Source: Rhodococcus sp. KBS0724 (GTDB lineage: Bacteria; Actinomycetota; Actinomycetes; Mycobacteriales; Mycobacteriaceae). Taken from it: a DNA stretch of 64,000 nt. Of the stretch, positions 9,601-16,692 are shown piece after piece. The DNA is taken from positions 4,726,501 to 4,790,500 of the forward strand of contig NZ_VCBX02000001.1 in the NCBI RefSeq assembly GCF_005938745.2, in the 5' to 3' direction. The notes under the pieces were generated by a model. That model was not told where the DNA came from. It was given only the letters and a program-made list of their open reading frames with translations, and did no database searches. Both the position numbers and the translations under genes were made by a program. The number at the start of each line of letters is the position of its first letter. The first letter of the stretch is position 1.

Positions 9601-10775
9601 AGCGGGTTCATTCGTGGATCTCGCGGCACGTCCAGTCCCCGGACCAGCCGTTCGAAAGGCACTACCCGCCCGAGCGCATCCAGCACTTCGTTACGCATGG
9701 CGCCGACTGCCTCGGCAAAGGTCCACTCCGTGCCCAGACGGGCACGCAGCACAGTCGGGGTGAGGCAGTACCCCACCATGGACTCGAGTTCGGACCGCTG
9801 ACGCAGGTCGGTCGGAGTCGCGAACGTGACATCATTACTGCCCGTGTAACACTGGAGCCAGTAGGCGTACGCTGCGGCCAACGCATGGAACAACGTTGCT
9901 CCCTGTTGCCCCGCCGAGGAACGCAACGCCGCCACCGTGTCGGCATCAACGGAGATCGGCTCCACCGAGCCGACAAACCGTGGACGCGGCGGACGCGGCC
10001 GGTCGAGCGGGAGATCCAAGGCCGGCGCTCCCTCGAAGTGCCGTCGATAGCATTCGACCCGGTTCGCCACTTCGTCGCCCTCCACCCACTTCCGCTCCCA
10101 CGAGGAATAGTCCCCATGTTGAACTGGCGGCTCAGTCAGCGCCGGTAGGGTGCCCGCGATCCGAGAGTTGTACAACGACACCAGCTCCGGCAGAAATATG
10201 CGATACAGCGTGACGCCGTCGAAGATCAGATGATGCAGTCCGAGGTACAGCCGATGACATGAGGCGGACACTCGCACCAACTGCGGACGAATCAATGGGC
10301 CCGCGCTCATGTCGTAGGGTTGACGTGTCTGCTCGACGGCAAGATTCGTTGCCACTCCAACCGCTTCGTCGAACGGTAGGTGGCTCACGTCCAGGACCGG
10401 CAGATCCGTCACGGCCGGCGGATGGATCACCTGCCGCGGCTCGTCGCCCACCATCGCAAACGTGGTGCGCCACGCTTCATGCCGACGGATGAACTCGTTG
10501 AAGGCCCAGCAGAGAGCTTCTACGTCGAAAGCCCCGTCCTTGGACACGATGGCAAGTTCGTTGTAAGCAAGACCTTTCGGGGCCAGCCGATTGAGGTACC
10601 ACAGTTGCAACTGTGCGGCCGACAACGGCGCGTAGTGCACACCGGTCTCGCTCCCCCGTCTCCGCTGCACGGAAGGCGGAACAGGCGGTACGCCGTCTGC
10701 CTGTGCTCCCCGCAATCGGTTCTCGAGCAAAGCTTTCCGCGCCGCGATGCGACGCTCGTTGTCGAGGGTAGTCAC
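6675..10775 (-). CDS. Nonribosomal peptide synthetase, C-A-T-TE (terminal module)
   Basis: The protein has 1366 residues. The condensation domain carries HHLIFDG at 181-187. The adenylation domain has YTSGSTGTPKG at 664-674, GPTET and the terminal lysine in SGKLDRRAL. The carrier domain has GGHS with Ser1063. The thioesterase has GFSFGG with Ser1192 and a later His in GSHD. It should join one residue to an upstream intermediate and release it. My alignment to GrsA gives pocket residues D-M-G-S-G-V-G-V-F, not a code I know. The start is GTG 10775, overlapping the P450 stop as GTGA; the longer frame lies on the P450 gene. No epimerase or MbtH-like protein is nearby. Confidence 0.92.
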   Translation of the reverse strand: MTTLDNERRIAARKALLENRLRGAQADGVPPVPPSVQRRRGSETGVHYAPLSAAQLQLWYLNRLAPKGLAYNELAIVSKDGAFDVEALCWAFNEFIRRHEAWRTTFAMVGDEPRQVIHPPAVTDLPVLDVSHLPFDEAVGVATNLAVEQTRQPYDMSAGPLIRPQLVRVSASCHRLYLGLHHLIFDGVTLYRIFLPELVSLYNSRIAGTLPALTEPPVQHGDYSSWERKWVEGDEVANRVECYRRHFEGAPALDLPLDRPRPPRPRFVGSVEPISVDADTVAALRSSAGQQGATLFHALAAAYAYWLQCYTGSNDVTFATPTDLRQRSELESMVGYCLTPTVLRARLGTEWTFAEAVGAMRNEVLDALGRVVPFERLVRGLDVPRDPRMNPLFQSVLVLEPPAVPVDLEWSMKLMENAVGAGVGQVKFDLSLELDERADGRLVGRISYNTDLFDPGTIALMGRHLNLLLRRCAENPTAVLSALSLADSEDVARQLNLNPAAAEPDLIGPSPPETIHEVIVNRAGSTPNAPAVTVGPICLTYRELVNRARSIAGRLTRSGVGPGTVVAVLMPRTIDLVPAILAVLMVGAAYLPIEPRQPVRRARFMLDDAGAAVVLTAESLAQELTWVDCPVVTVDGPDLSDRSTERLVDARCAVRPENLAYIIYTSGSTGTPKGVQVEHRNVLDLMASLPAAVDLTSDDVVLSVASYTFDMSVGDYFVTLGVGAGLVVATTEEMHDPRRLASVIEQCGATRMSATPTSWAALIESGWPGRPGLIAGAVGEPLPQSVATSLSSLCAGVWNGWGPTETTVFAGGGAVSSDEPVTVGRPMPGTRLYVTDSNGRILPMGVPGEIVIGGPGVSRGYLHRMGETAQRFGPDPYVPGERVYRSGDRGRYIADGRLRHLGRLDDQVKIRGFRIELGEIEATLREHPGVATVSVDVGTDHRGQPTLVAYIVPAARYNNQPRPDDDANLRAWTRQRLPEYMVPAEIIRVPTLPTSASGKLDRRALRDLAARARSDADEYRSAAITSERVLTPTEQKVASLWSMLLATEVSDLDRNFFDLGGHSILAANLVAQIEHRMGAQVSLVDFLDKGTTVAGLARLVDDASSPAELQPAPELVTDRRPAFFVFPDLPSAMSLRHLRALWGDEQCVHPLLPLAASMRPQRWETVEELVEPTMTAMRAVQPEGPYALAGFSFGGLVAYELARQLDRDGQQVAWLGILDTPTPETAGRVMKRWKSSSGRLERLRQPGRIKLVADYARNLGWAGRERLIAAGLVRRSATEDFDLRGVWDIMARYEQRGHSVPLELFVTSSTAAEVRTPILGWDTFHEGRVRTHFLCGSHDSILDSPQIEELAAIMLAGLHDARVDLP

Positions 10776-11995
10776 AGTGACCACCGCACGTTCATCGACG
10801 CCAGGCCACGTAATCCCAGATTGGGGCGCCACCGGATCGGTCCAGGTTCCAGTTCCAGGCCGGGCAGTCGGGCGAGCACCGTACCGAAAGCCGCCTGCGC
10901 CTCCATCCGGGCCAACGGGGCACCGAAGCAGAAGTGCCCAGCCCAACCGAATGCGAGGTGACGATTGGGTGCGCGATGCAAGTTCAGCCGACCAGGATCG
11001 CTGAACTTCGAAGGGTCGCGATTCGCGGACCCCATCACGGCGATCACCGCTTGCCCTGCCGGAATCTCCTGTCCGGCAATCTCCACCGCGTCCGGAGCAA
11101 TCCGTGCTGTGTGCTGGCTCGGACTTTCGAACCGCAACAGTTCCTCGATGGCTGCACTCAGACCTGAGGGATCGTCGATCAATTCCTCGAACTGATCGCG
11201 GTGACGGAGCAACGTGAGCAGTCCGTTGCCGATCAGATTAGTGGTTGTCTCCTGCCCGCCGACCATGGTCACCACCACGTTGGCCACTATCTCGTCTTCG
11301 CTGAGACTGTCGCCGTCGATCTCGGCCGCGTACAGCGCGCCGATCAAACCGTCGGTGGGGTGCGTGGCCTCATTGCGCACCGCAGCCTGGAAATATTCCG
11401 TCATCTGCTCCACGCTGCGCAGGACCCCGGCAACACGGCCGGGATTGTGCTGGAAATTGCCGAGCATCTCGGCGAAGTCACTCGACCAGTTCTTCAGCAG
11501 TTCATGATCTTCGGTGGGCACTCCCAACATCTCCGCGGTCACGATGGCGGGCAGAGGGTTCGCCAGGGTGTCCATCACCTCCATGCCGCCGTCGTCGACG
11601 ACCGCGTCGATCAGTGAATCGGTGATCTCCTGGATGTGACCGCGCAGGGCCGCAATGCGACGCGGTGTGAAGGCCGCGGCCGCCAACCCGCGAACCCGTC
11701 CGTGTTGCGGCGGGTCGAGGAACAGCATCTGACGGACCATCACCTGCGCCACCGGAGCCAGCTGCTCCATCCCCAACTCTGCCAACTTTGCCGGAGTGGG
11801 CGTGCGGTCGGCTTTGAACCGCGTGAGTACGTCAGCGACATCCGCGTAGCGCGTCACCACCCAAGCATGTAAGTACGGATCCCACATCACCGGTGCCTCG
11901 TCGCGCAAGGATTGGTAGAGCGGGTAGGGATCGGCCAGCACTTCGGGGTCGAGTAGTCGAATCAGGCTGGGCGCCTTGGTCGGTGTCGTGGTCAT
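10772..11995 (-). CDS. Cytochrome P450 in NRPS operon
   Basis: This is a 407-residue soluble bacterial P450. The I-helix motif is GGQETT (246-251), the ExxR pair is E285/R288, and the heme ligand is Cys356 in FGWAGHFCFGAPLAR. The usual FGxGxHxCxG is kept with Ala for the first inner Gly. It sits between the two synthetase genes with 4-base overlaps on both sides (ATGA and GTGA), so it is probably made in fixed ratio with them. In related systems such P450s oxidise an amino acid while it is bound to a carrier domain, which is the likeliest role here. Substrate position is unknown and the redox partner is not in the window. Confidence 0.93.
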   Translation of the reverse strand: MTTTPTKAPSLIRLLDPEVLADPYPLYQSLRDEAPVMWDPYLHAWVVTRYADVADVLTRFKADRTPTPAKLAELGMEQLAPVAQVMVRQMLFLDPPQHGRVRGLAAAAFTPRRIAALRGHIQEITDSLIDAVVDDGGMEVMDTLANPLPAIVTAEMLGVPTEDHELLKNWSSDFAEMLGNFQHNPGRVAGVLRSVEQMTEYFQAAVRNEATHPTDGLIGALYAAEIDGDSLSEDEIVANVVVTMVGGQETTTNLIGNGLLTLLRHRDQFEELIDDPSGLSAAIEELLRFESPSQHTARIAPDAVEIAGQEIPAGQAVIAVMGSANRDPSKFSDPGRLNLHRAPNRHLAFGWAGHFCFGAPLARMEAQAAFGTVLARLPGLELEPGPIRWRPNLGLRGLASMNVRWSL

Positions 11996-13839
11996 CGTTC
12001 ACTCCGTCCTGCATCGAGAAGCTCCTGGTCACTCATCCCGGAAATCTGCTCCACGACCAGTTGTTCCACCTTGGCTGCCATGTCACGAACCGTGGGATTG
12101 TCGAAAAGCTCGAGCAATGTCATTTCGACGCCGTACATCTCCGCAATGCGAATGATCAACTGAGCACCCAACATCGAATGGCCGCCAAGGACGAAGAAGT
12201 TCTCGTCGATCCCCACTGCCGGCAGATCCAGTCGTGTGGCGACGATCTCGGCGAGCGCGGACTCGACCTCGTTTCGAGGCGCGACCAACGACCCGCGGTC
12301 GACACGGATACGCGACTGCGCCTCGCGTTCCAACTCCGCACGATCGATTTTTCCGTGGGTGGTGGTGGGGAACGCGTCGAGTTCGATGATGGAACGAGGC
12401 AACATGTGATCAGGAAGGTGGGCCGAGAGATACGTCTGTAGTCCCGACAAGTCCGCCGTGTTGTCACCCCGAACGACAAATGCGGCCAGTGAGGGATTCG
12501 CCCGTTCACCGTGAACGATCACTACGCTGGCCTGCACTGCCGGGTGTCGATCGAGTACCCCGGCGATCTCGCCGACTTCGACCCGATTACCGCGTATCTG
12601 CACTTGATCGTCGCGTCGGCTGGAGAACTCGATATCACCGAACCTGTTGACCCGAACCAGATCACCGGTCCGGTACTCGCGCCGCGCAGGGTCGTCGCCG
12701 TAGTGCGAGAACTTCTGCGCAGTCAGTTCCGGTTGGCCGAGATATCCGCGGGCTACGGATACGCCCCGCACCACCAGTTCGCCGACCTCGCCGGCACGTA
12801 CCGGGGAACCGTCCTCACCGACTACCGCGATGTCGACACCGTCGATCGCGCGGCCGAGCGCAGGTAACGCGTCCGCTGGAGTGTCGCCGGCGAGCGGTTC
12901 GACCTCGCCCGACACGGAGACGACACTCGCCTCGGACAGTCCGTAATTATTCACAAGAGTGAACGGCAGGCCGGGCGGTGGACGGTGATACAACACATCG
13001 CCGCCAGTCAACAGAATTCGCAAGCACGTGTGATCCGGCCACGTCATCGCAATCAACGATTCTGCGAGAGGAGTGGGCATGAAGCACACGCTCACGCGCT
13101 CGGTGACCAGCCAATCGCGCAGTCTCACCGGATCGTTTTCCAATCCCAGCGGAACTACGTGCAACGACGCTCCCGCCGTCAGAGCCGGCCACAGTTCCCA
13201 CACTGCTGCGTCGAACCCCGGACTCGCGATCAACGTGCATCGATCGTCCGAGGTGAGCTCGAATGCTCTTTGGTGCCAGTCGATCAGGTTGAGCAATCCA
13301 CCATGCTGGGCCACAACACCTTTCGGCTCACCAGTCGAACCCGACGTGTAGACGACGTATGCGACATCGTCCGGTTCAGCACTGACAGTCTGGGCACCGA
13401 CGGTTTCGCCGTCCACCGATGCGCCCACTGCCTGAGCAGGAACAACCGGGTCGACCCAATCGAGCCTGGCAGCAACATCGGGGAATGCAACCAGCGCACG
13501 AACAGAACTGTCCTGCAGGGCAAACCGAAGTCGCGCATCAGGCGCTCGCGGGTCGAGTGCCACGTAGGCCGCGCCCGCCGAGAGTATCCCCACCGCACCG
13601 ACTGCCCAGTCCGTCGAACGTGGCACACAGAGAGCCACAAGATCGCCGGGAACTACGCCAGCGGACCGCAGGTCCTGCGCGAGCGCGTTTGCGCGAGAAT
13701 GCAGTTCGCCGTAGTCGAGCTGTTCTTCTACCGAGACGACGGCTACGCTCCGGGGCGCGGATTCCACCACCCGCGCAATCCGCCGCACCACGGAATCGCC
13801 GGGTACATGGGAGTGAATGTGACGCTGTATGTGATTCAT
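11992..13839 (-). CDS. Nonribosomal peptide synthetase, A-T loading module (predicted leucine)
   Basis: The protein has 615 residues. The adenylation domain has YTSGSTGEPKG at 164-174, the A5 region as NNYGLSE, YRTGDL, and catalytic Lys497 in THGKIDR. The carrier domain has GGHS with Ser555. There is no condensation domain, so it should start the chain. The pocket residues aligned to GrsA read D-A-W-F-L-G-N-V-V, the published leucine code (type Leu-1 of Stachelhaus), recalled from memory. ATG 13839 was chosen because AGGCAGG lies five to six bases upstream; the frame extends to 13878 through a repeat. Its stop overlaps the P450 start (ATGA). Confidence 0.9.
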   Translation of the reverse strand: MNHIQRHIHSHVPGDSVVRRIARVVESAPRSVAVVSVEEQLDYGELHSRANALAQDLRSAGVVPGDLVALCVPRSTDWAVGAVGILSAGAAYVALDPRAPDARLRFALQDSSVRALVAFPDVAARLDWVDPVVPAQAVGASVDGETVGAQTVSAEPDDVAYVVYTSGSTGEPKGVVAQHGGLLNLIDWHQRAFELTSDDRCTLIASPGFDAAVWELWPALTAGASLHVVPLGLENDPVRLRDWLVTERVSVCFMPTPLAESLIAMTWPDHTCLRILLTGGDVLYHRPPPGLPFTLVNNYGLSEASVVSVSGEVEPLAGDTPADALPALGRAIDGVDIAVVGEDGSPVRAGEVGELVVRGVSVARGYLGQPELTAQKFSHYGDDPARREYRTGDLVRVNRFGDIEFSSRRDDQVQIRGNRVEVGEIAGVLDRHPAVQASVVIVHGERANPSLAAFVVRGDNTADLSGLQTYLSAHLPDHMLPRSIIELDAFPTTTHGKIDRAELEREAQSRIRVDRGSLVAPRNEVESALAEIVATRLDLPAVGIDENFFVLGGHSMLGAQLIIRIAEMYGVEMTLLELFDNPTVRDMAAKVEQLVVEQISGMSDQELLDAGRSER

Positions 13840-13873
13840 GAGTGCCTGCCTACTCGTCCAGCCGATCGGACGA

Positions 13874-14080
13874 GCCACCAGGAATCAGGGGTAGCTCCAC
13901 GCACCGCGCCACCAGGAATCAGGGGCGGAACGGCTCTGAATTGAAAGTTACTCCACTGCCGGGTCGATGGCTAGATGGCTAGATGGCACACCGGCAAGGA
14001 TCGGTGTAACTTTCGACTAGGCGGCAATCTGCCCTTCCACACCCGGCAGCGCTGCGGTCCTCTCCAGAGCTACCCCTGAT
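13874..14080. promoter_or_regulatory. Repeat-rich divergent control region upstream of the NRPS operon
   Basis: The 285 bases between the A-T gene and the divergent GAF-ANTAR gene hold no coding frame I trust. An 18-base direct repeat GCCACCAGGAATCAGGGG occurs at 13874-13891 and 13908-13925. A 14-base perfect inverted repeat pairs ATCAGGGGTAGCTC (13884-13897) with GAGCTACCCCTGAT (14067-14080). Inside it, GAAAGTTAC (13943-13951) pairs with GTAACTTTC (14006-14014). At the shared centre, GATGGCTA is repeated 2.75 times (13966-13987). The symmetry suggests operator sites or a long hairpin in the leader, but no regulator is known. Confidence 0.5.
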
Positions 14081-14124
14081 GCCCGGCAGCTCGTCCTCGC
14101 TGCGCGCACGAGTAGGTTGCCACG

Positions 14125-14820
14125 ATGAATCTCGAATTCGCCGATCTTCTTGCACATTTTGTGCAGCTACTCCCGACCGTCTACGTGGTAGACGACGTGA
14201 TGACGGAGTTGCTGGAAAACGGTGTCGACGTGCTCGGAGTCTCGGGTGGCAGCATCAGCCTGGTCAGCGGCGGCGAGCTGAGATGCATCACGTCGGTCGC
14301 CGATTCCGCTGCCGACATCGAACGATGTCAGGAAGGGCTTCAGGCGGGCCCCGGCCGGACAGCATACGAGAAGGGCGAGCGGATCGCGGTCACCGATATA
14401 CGTCAACGGCCCGATCTCTGGCCGGAATTCGCCGAGAACGCCAAACGGTTGAACATCGCAGCCACTGCGAGCGTCCCGATGTCGATCAACGGCGAAACGA
14501 TCGGTGTTGTCAGTCTGTACGCACACGAGCCACGCACGTGGTCCGCCGACGACATCATGTTCACGTACCTGGTGGCGAACATGGCAACGGGGTACTGCGT
14601 CAACGCGTCGAAACGTCATCAACTGCAGCAGATTCGTTCCCAGCTACAGGAATCGTTGAAGGTGCGCATCATTCTCGAACAAGCCAAAGGCATCACCGCC
14701 GACGCTAGGCGCACCGGAATCGACGAAGCGTACGCACTGATCCAGGCTCACGCACACTTGTGCAATGCCTCGGTGTCCGCGGTCGCGCGCGCAATTGTCG
14801 ATGTCGGACTGCGGGTGTGA
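14125..14820 (+). CDS. GAF-ANTAR domain antiterminator
   Basis: The 231-residue protein has a GAF sensor domain (about 20-150) and a C-terminal ANTAR domain (about 170-228), the latter shown by VRIILEQAKGITAD, EAYALI and a terminal basic/Asn pattern. ANTAR domains bind paired hexaloop RNA hairpins and prevent transcription termination. The GAF part would sense a ligand or partner. There is no receiver aspartate, so it is not a two-component response regulator. It is divergent from the NRPS operon across the repeat region and could control it, though its targets may lie elsewhere. The stop lies seven bases from the end of the convergent GGDEF-EAL gene. Confidence 0.88.
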   Translation: MNLEFADLLAHFVQLLPTVYVVDDVMTELLENGVDVLGVSGGSISLVSGGELRCITSVADSAADIERCQEGLQAGPGRTAYEKGERIAVTDIRQRPDLWPEFAENAKRLNIAATASVPMSINGETIGVVSLYAHEPRTWSADDIMFTYLVANMATGYCVNASKRHQLQQIRSQLQESLKVRIILEQAKGITADARRTGIDEAYALIQAHAHLCNASVSAVARAIVDVGLRV

Positions 14821-14827
14821 CGGCGCG

Positions 14828-16663
14828 TCAGGGCTGCAACACGTGGGTGGGCGACCTGTGGCCTGCCTGCAGCATCGCAGCGATGCGGTCGGGTTGCACC
14901 GGTGGACTGAAAAGAAAGCCCTGCGCAAATCGACATCCGAGATCGAGCAGAATTCGCGCCGCCCGACTGGAGTCCACGCCTTCGGCGACCACATCGAGAC
15001 CGAAGGAATCCGCAAGTCCCACAATCGACTGGACTATCGCCAGATCGTCGTGATCGATTCCCAATTCGTGAACGAATCCCCGATCGATCTTGACCGTATC
15101 GACCGGCAGGATCTTCAACTGAGCCAACGAACTGTACCCGGTTCCGAAATCGTCGAGAGCAATGCGAACGCCGAGGTCCTCCAGTCCGCGCAACGTCACC
15201 AGCACATGAGCAAGATCGTGCATCACCGCCCTCTCCGTGATTTCAATACACAAGCTACTACCCGAGAGACCGTAGGTTGCCAACTCGTGTGCAACGGACC
15301 CCACGAAGTCGCTGGTAATCAACTGCGCCGGTGATACATTCACACACATGTACAGCAGGCGGCCGGAACCTGTCGCATTCCACTGTGCAAGCTGGCGGCA
15401 GGCCTCGTGCAGCACCTGTCGACCGAGTTCTCCCGACAAGTTTGCCGCCTCGGCAATGTCGATAAACGAATCCGGTTGAAGCACACCGCGAATCGGATGG
15501 TTCCACCGAACCAGCGCTTCGACTCCTGACATCACACCCGACTCCAGATCGACGACAGGTTGGTAGTACACCTCCAACTGACCGTCTCGGATCGCTGCCC
15601 GCAAGTGCATCTCCATTTCCGCATGATCGTCGTTGGCCGCCCGCATTTCGTCGCTGCAGACGACTACCGCATTTCCCCCATCGGATTTTGCAGCAAGCAC
15701 GGCCTCGTCGGCGCACCTGAGTAATTCATTGACGCTGCACTCTCCCGGTTTCGCCACCGCGATACCGATACTCACGCTTCTGCCCACCTCTTCGGTCCCC
15801 AGCGCGATCGGCGTCGATGCAACCGACTGTGCCACTCGGGCAATCACTTCGGCCTGCGCTGCCTCCATCGGTTCCGCGAGCACTATGACAAATTCGTCGC
15901 CGCCGAGGCGGACGACGACGTCGCCGGGGAATCTGTCTTCGAGTCGGTTTCCGAGTTCGTGAATGAACGCATCGCCTGCATTGTGTCCCAGCAGATCGTT
16001 GACCACCTTCAGCCTGTCGACGTCCAGGAACAGCAGCGCGACGGGCCCAGGCTCCCCCGCCTGCAGACGTCGTTCGAGTTCACCCAAGAGCATCCTCCGA
16101 TTGGACAGCCCGGTCAGCTCGTCGTGATCCGCCAGGTAACGTAAGCGGCCCTCCGCGGCCACCCGCGCCTGCAGTTGAGCAAACAGAGTGGCAATGGCGC
16201 TCAGCGCATTGATCTCTCGAGTCGACCACTCCCGGTCGCCGAACTTCACGAATCCCAGGACCCCAGTAGTGACGGGACCGGACAGCAACGGCACCGCGGC
16301 CATCGACGTCTCGACTACACCTGCGCCGCTTCGGATTCTGTCCTGATACCCACTCGGTTCCGGACGGATTATCAGGGTTTCTCGCGCATTCTCCGCAGCC
16401 GCAAAAACGGGATCCGCATCCCGAAAGTACACCACCCCAAGAGGGTCCGGATCGGGAATATCCTGGCGCTGCGGCCACTCCGCCACCAGCACCGTCGCGC
16501 CGATCGTGTGATCGTTGCGCCGCAGGAAGCTGACGTCGACGCCGAAGTACTCGACCAGATCACGCAGGATCTCGGTAGCTACCGCGACCGACGTCGTCGA
16601 GTCGGCCGGCATCAGCCGACCGGCAACCTCGGTCACCAACTGTTCGAGACTACGGTCGTCCAT
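14828..16663 (-). CDS. GAF-GGDEF-EAL cyclic di-GMP enzyme
   Basis: The order in 611 residues is a GAF-like domain (about 25-165), GGDEF (catalytic GGDEF at 254-258) and EAL (EAL at 382-384, with DDFGTGYSS later). Both active-site signatures are intact, so it could make and break c-di-GMP. The residues where an inhibitory RxxD site would sit read FPGD, so product inhibition through that site is unlikely. It has no transmembrane segment. It resembles M. tuberculosis Rv1354c, which likewise lies beside a MoeY gene. It is 29 bases downstream of the MoeY-like gene and probably co-transcribed with it. Confidence 0.92.
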   Translation of the reverse strand: MDDRSLEQLVTEVAGRLMPADSTTSVAVATEILRDLVEYFGVDVSFLRRNDHTIGATVLVAEWPQRQDIPDPDPLGVVYFRDADPVFAAAENARETLIIRPEPSGYQDRIRSGAGVVETSMAAVPLLSGPVTTGVLGFVKFGDREWSTREINALSAIATLFAQLQARVAAEGRLRYLADHDELTGLSNRRMLLGELERRLQAGEPGPVALLFLDVDRLKVVNDLLGHNAGDAFIHELGNRLEDRFPGDVVVRLGGDEFVIVLAEPMEAAQAEVIARVAQSVASTPIALGTEEVGRSVSIGIAVAKPGECSVNELLRCADEAVLAAKSDGGNAVVVCSDEMRAANDDHAEMEMHLRAAIRDGQLEVYYQPVVDLESGVMSGVEALVRWNHPIRGVLQPDSFIDIAEAANLSGELGRQVLHEACRQLAQWNATGSGRLLYMCVNVSPAQLITSDFVGSVAHELATYGLSGSSLCIEITERAVMHDLAHVLVTLRGLEDLGVRIALDDFGTGYSSLAQLKILPVDTVKIDRGFVHELGIDHDDLAIVQSIVGLADSFGLDVVAEGVDSSRAARILLDLGCRFAQGFLFSPPVQPDRIAAMLQAGHRSPTHVLQP

Positions 16664-16692
16664 GATTTCTCCTGCACCTCGTCTACCAGGCC

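Noticed and set aside
12985..13944. 319-residue plus-strand frame opposite the A-T gene
   Set aside because: Shadow of the adenylation domain; begins inside it and contains no motif.
13874..14080. Inverted repeats as ends of an insertion sequence
   Set aside because: Only about 200 bases enclosed, with no transposase frame and no target-site duplication.
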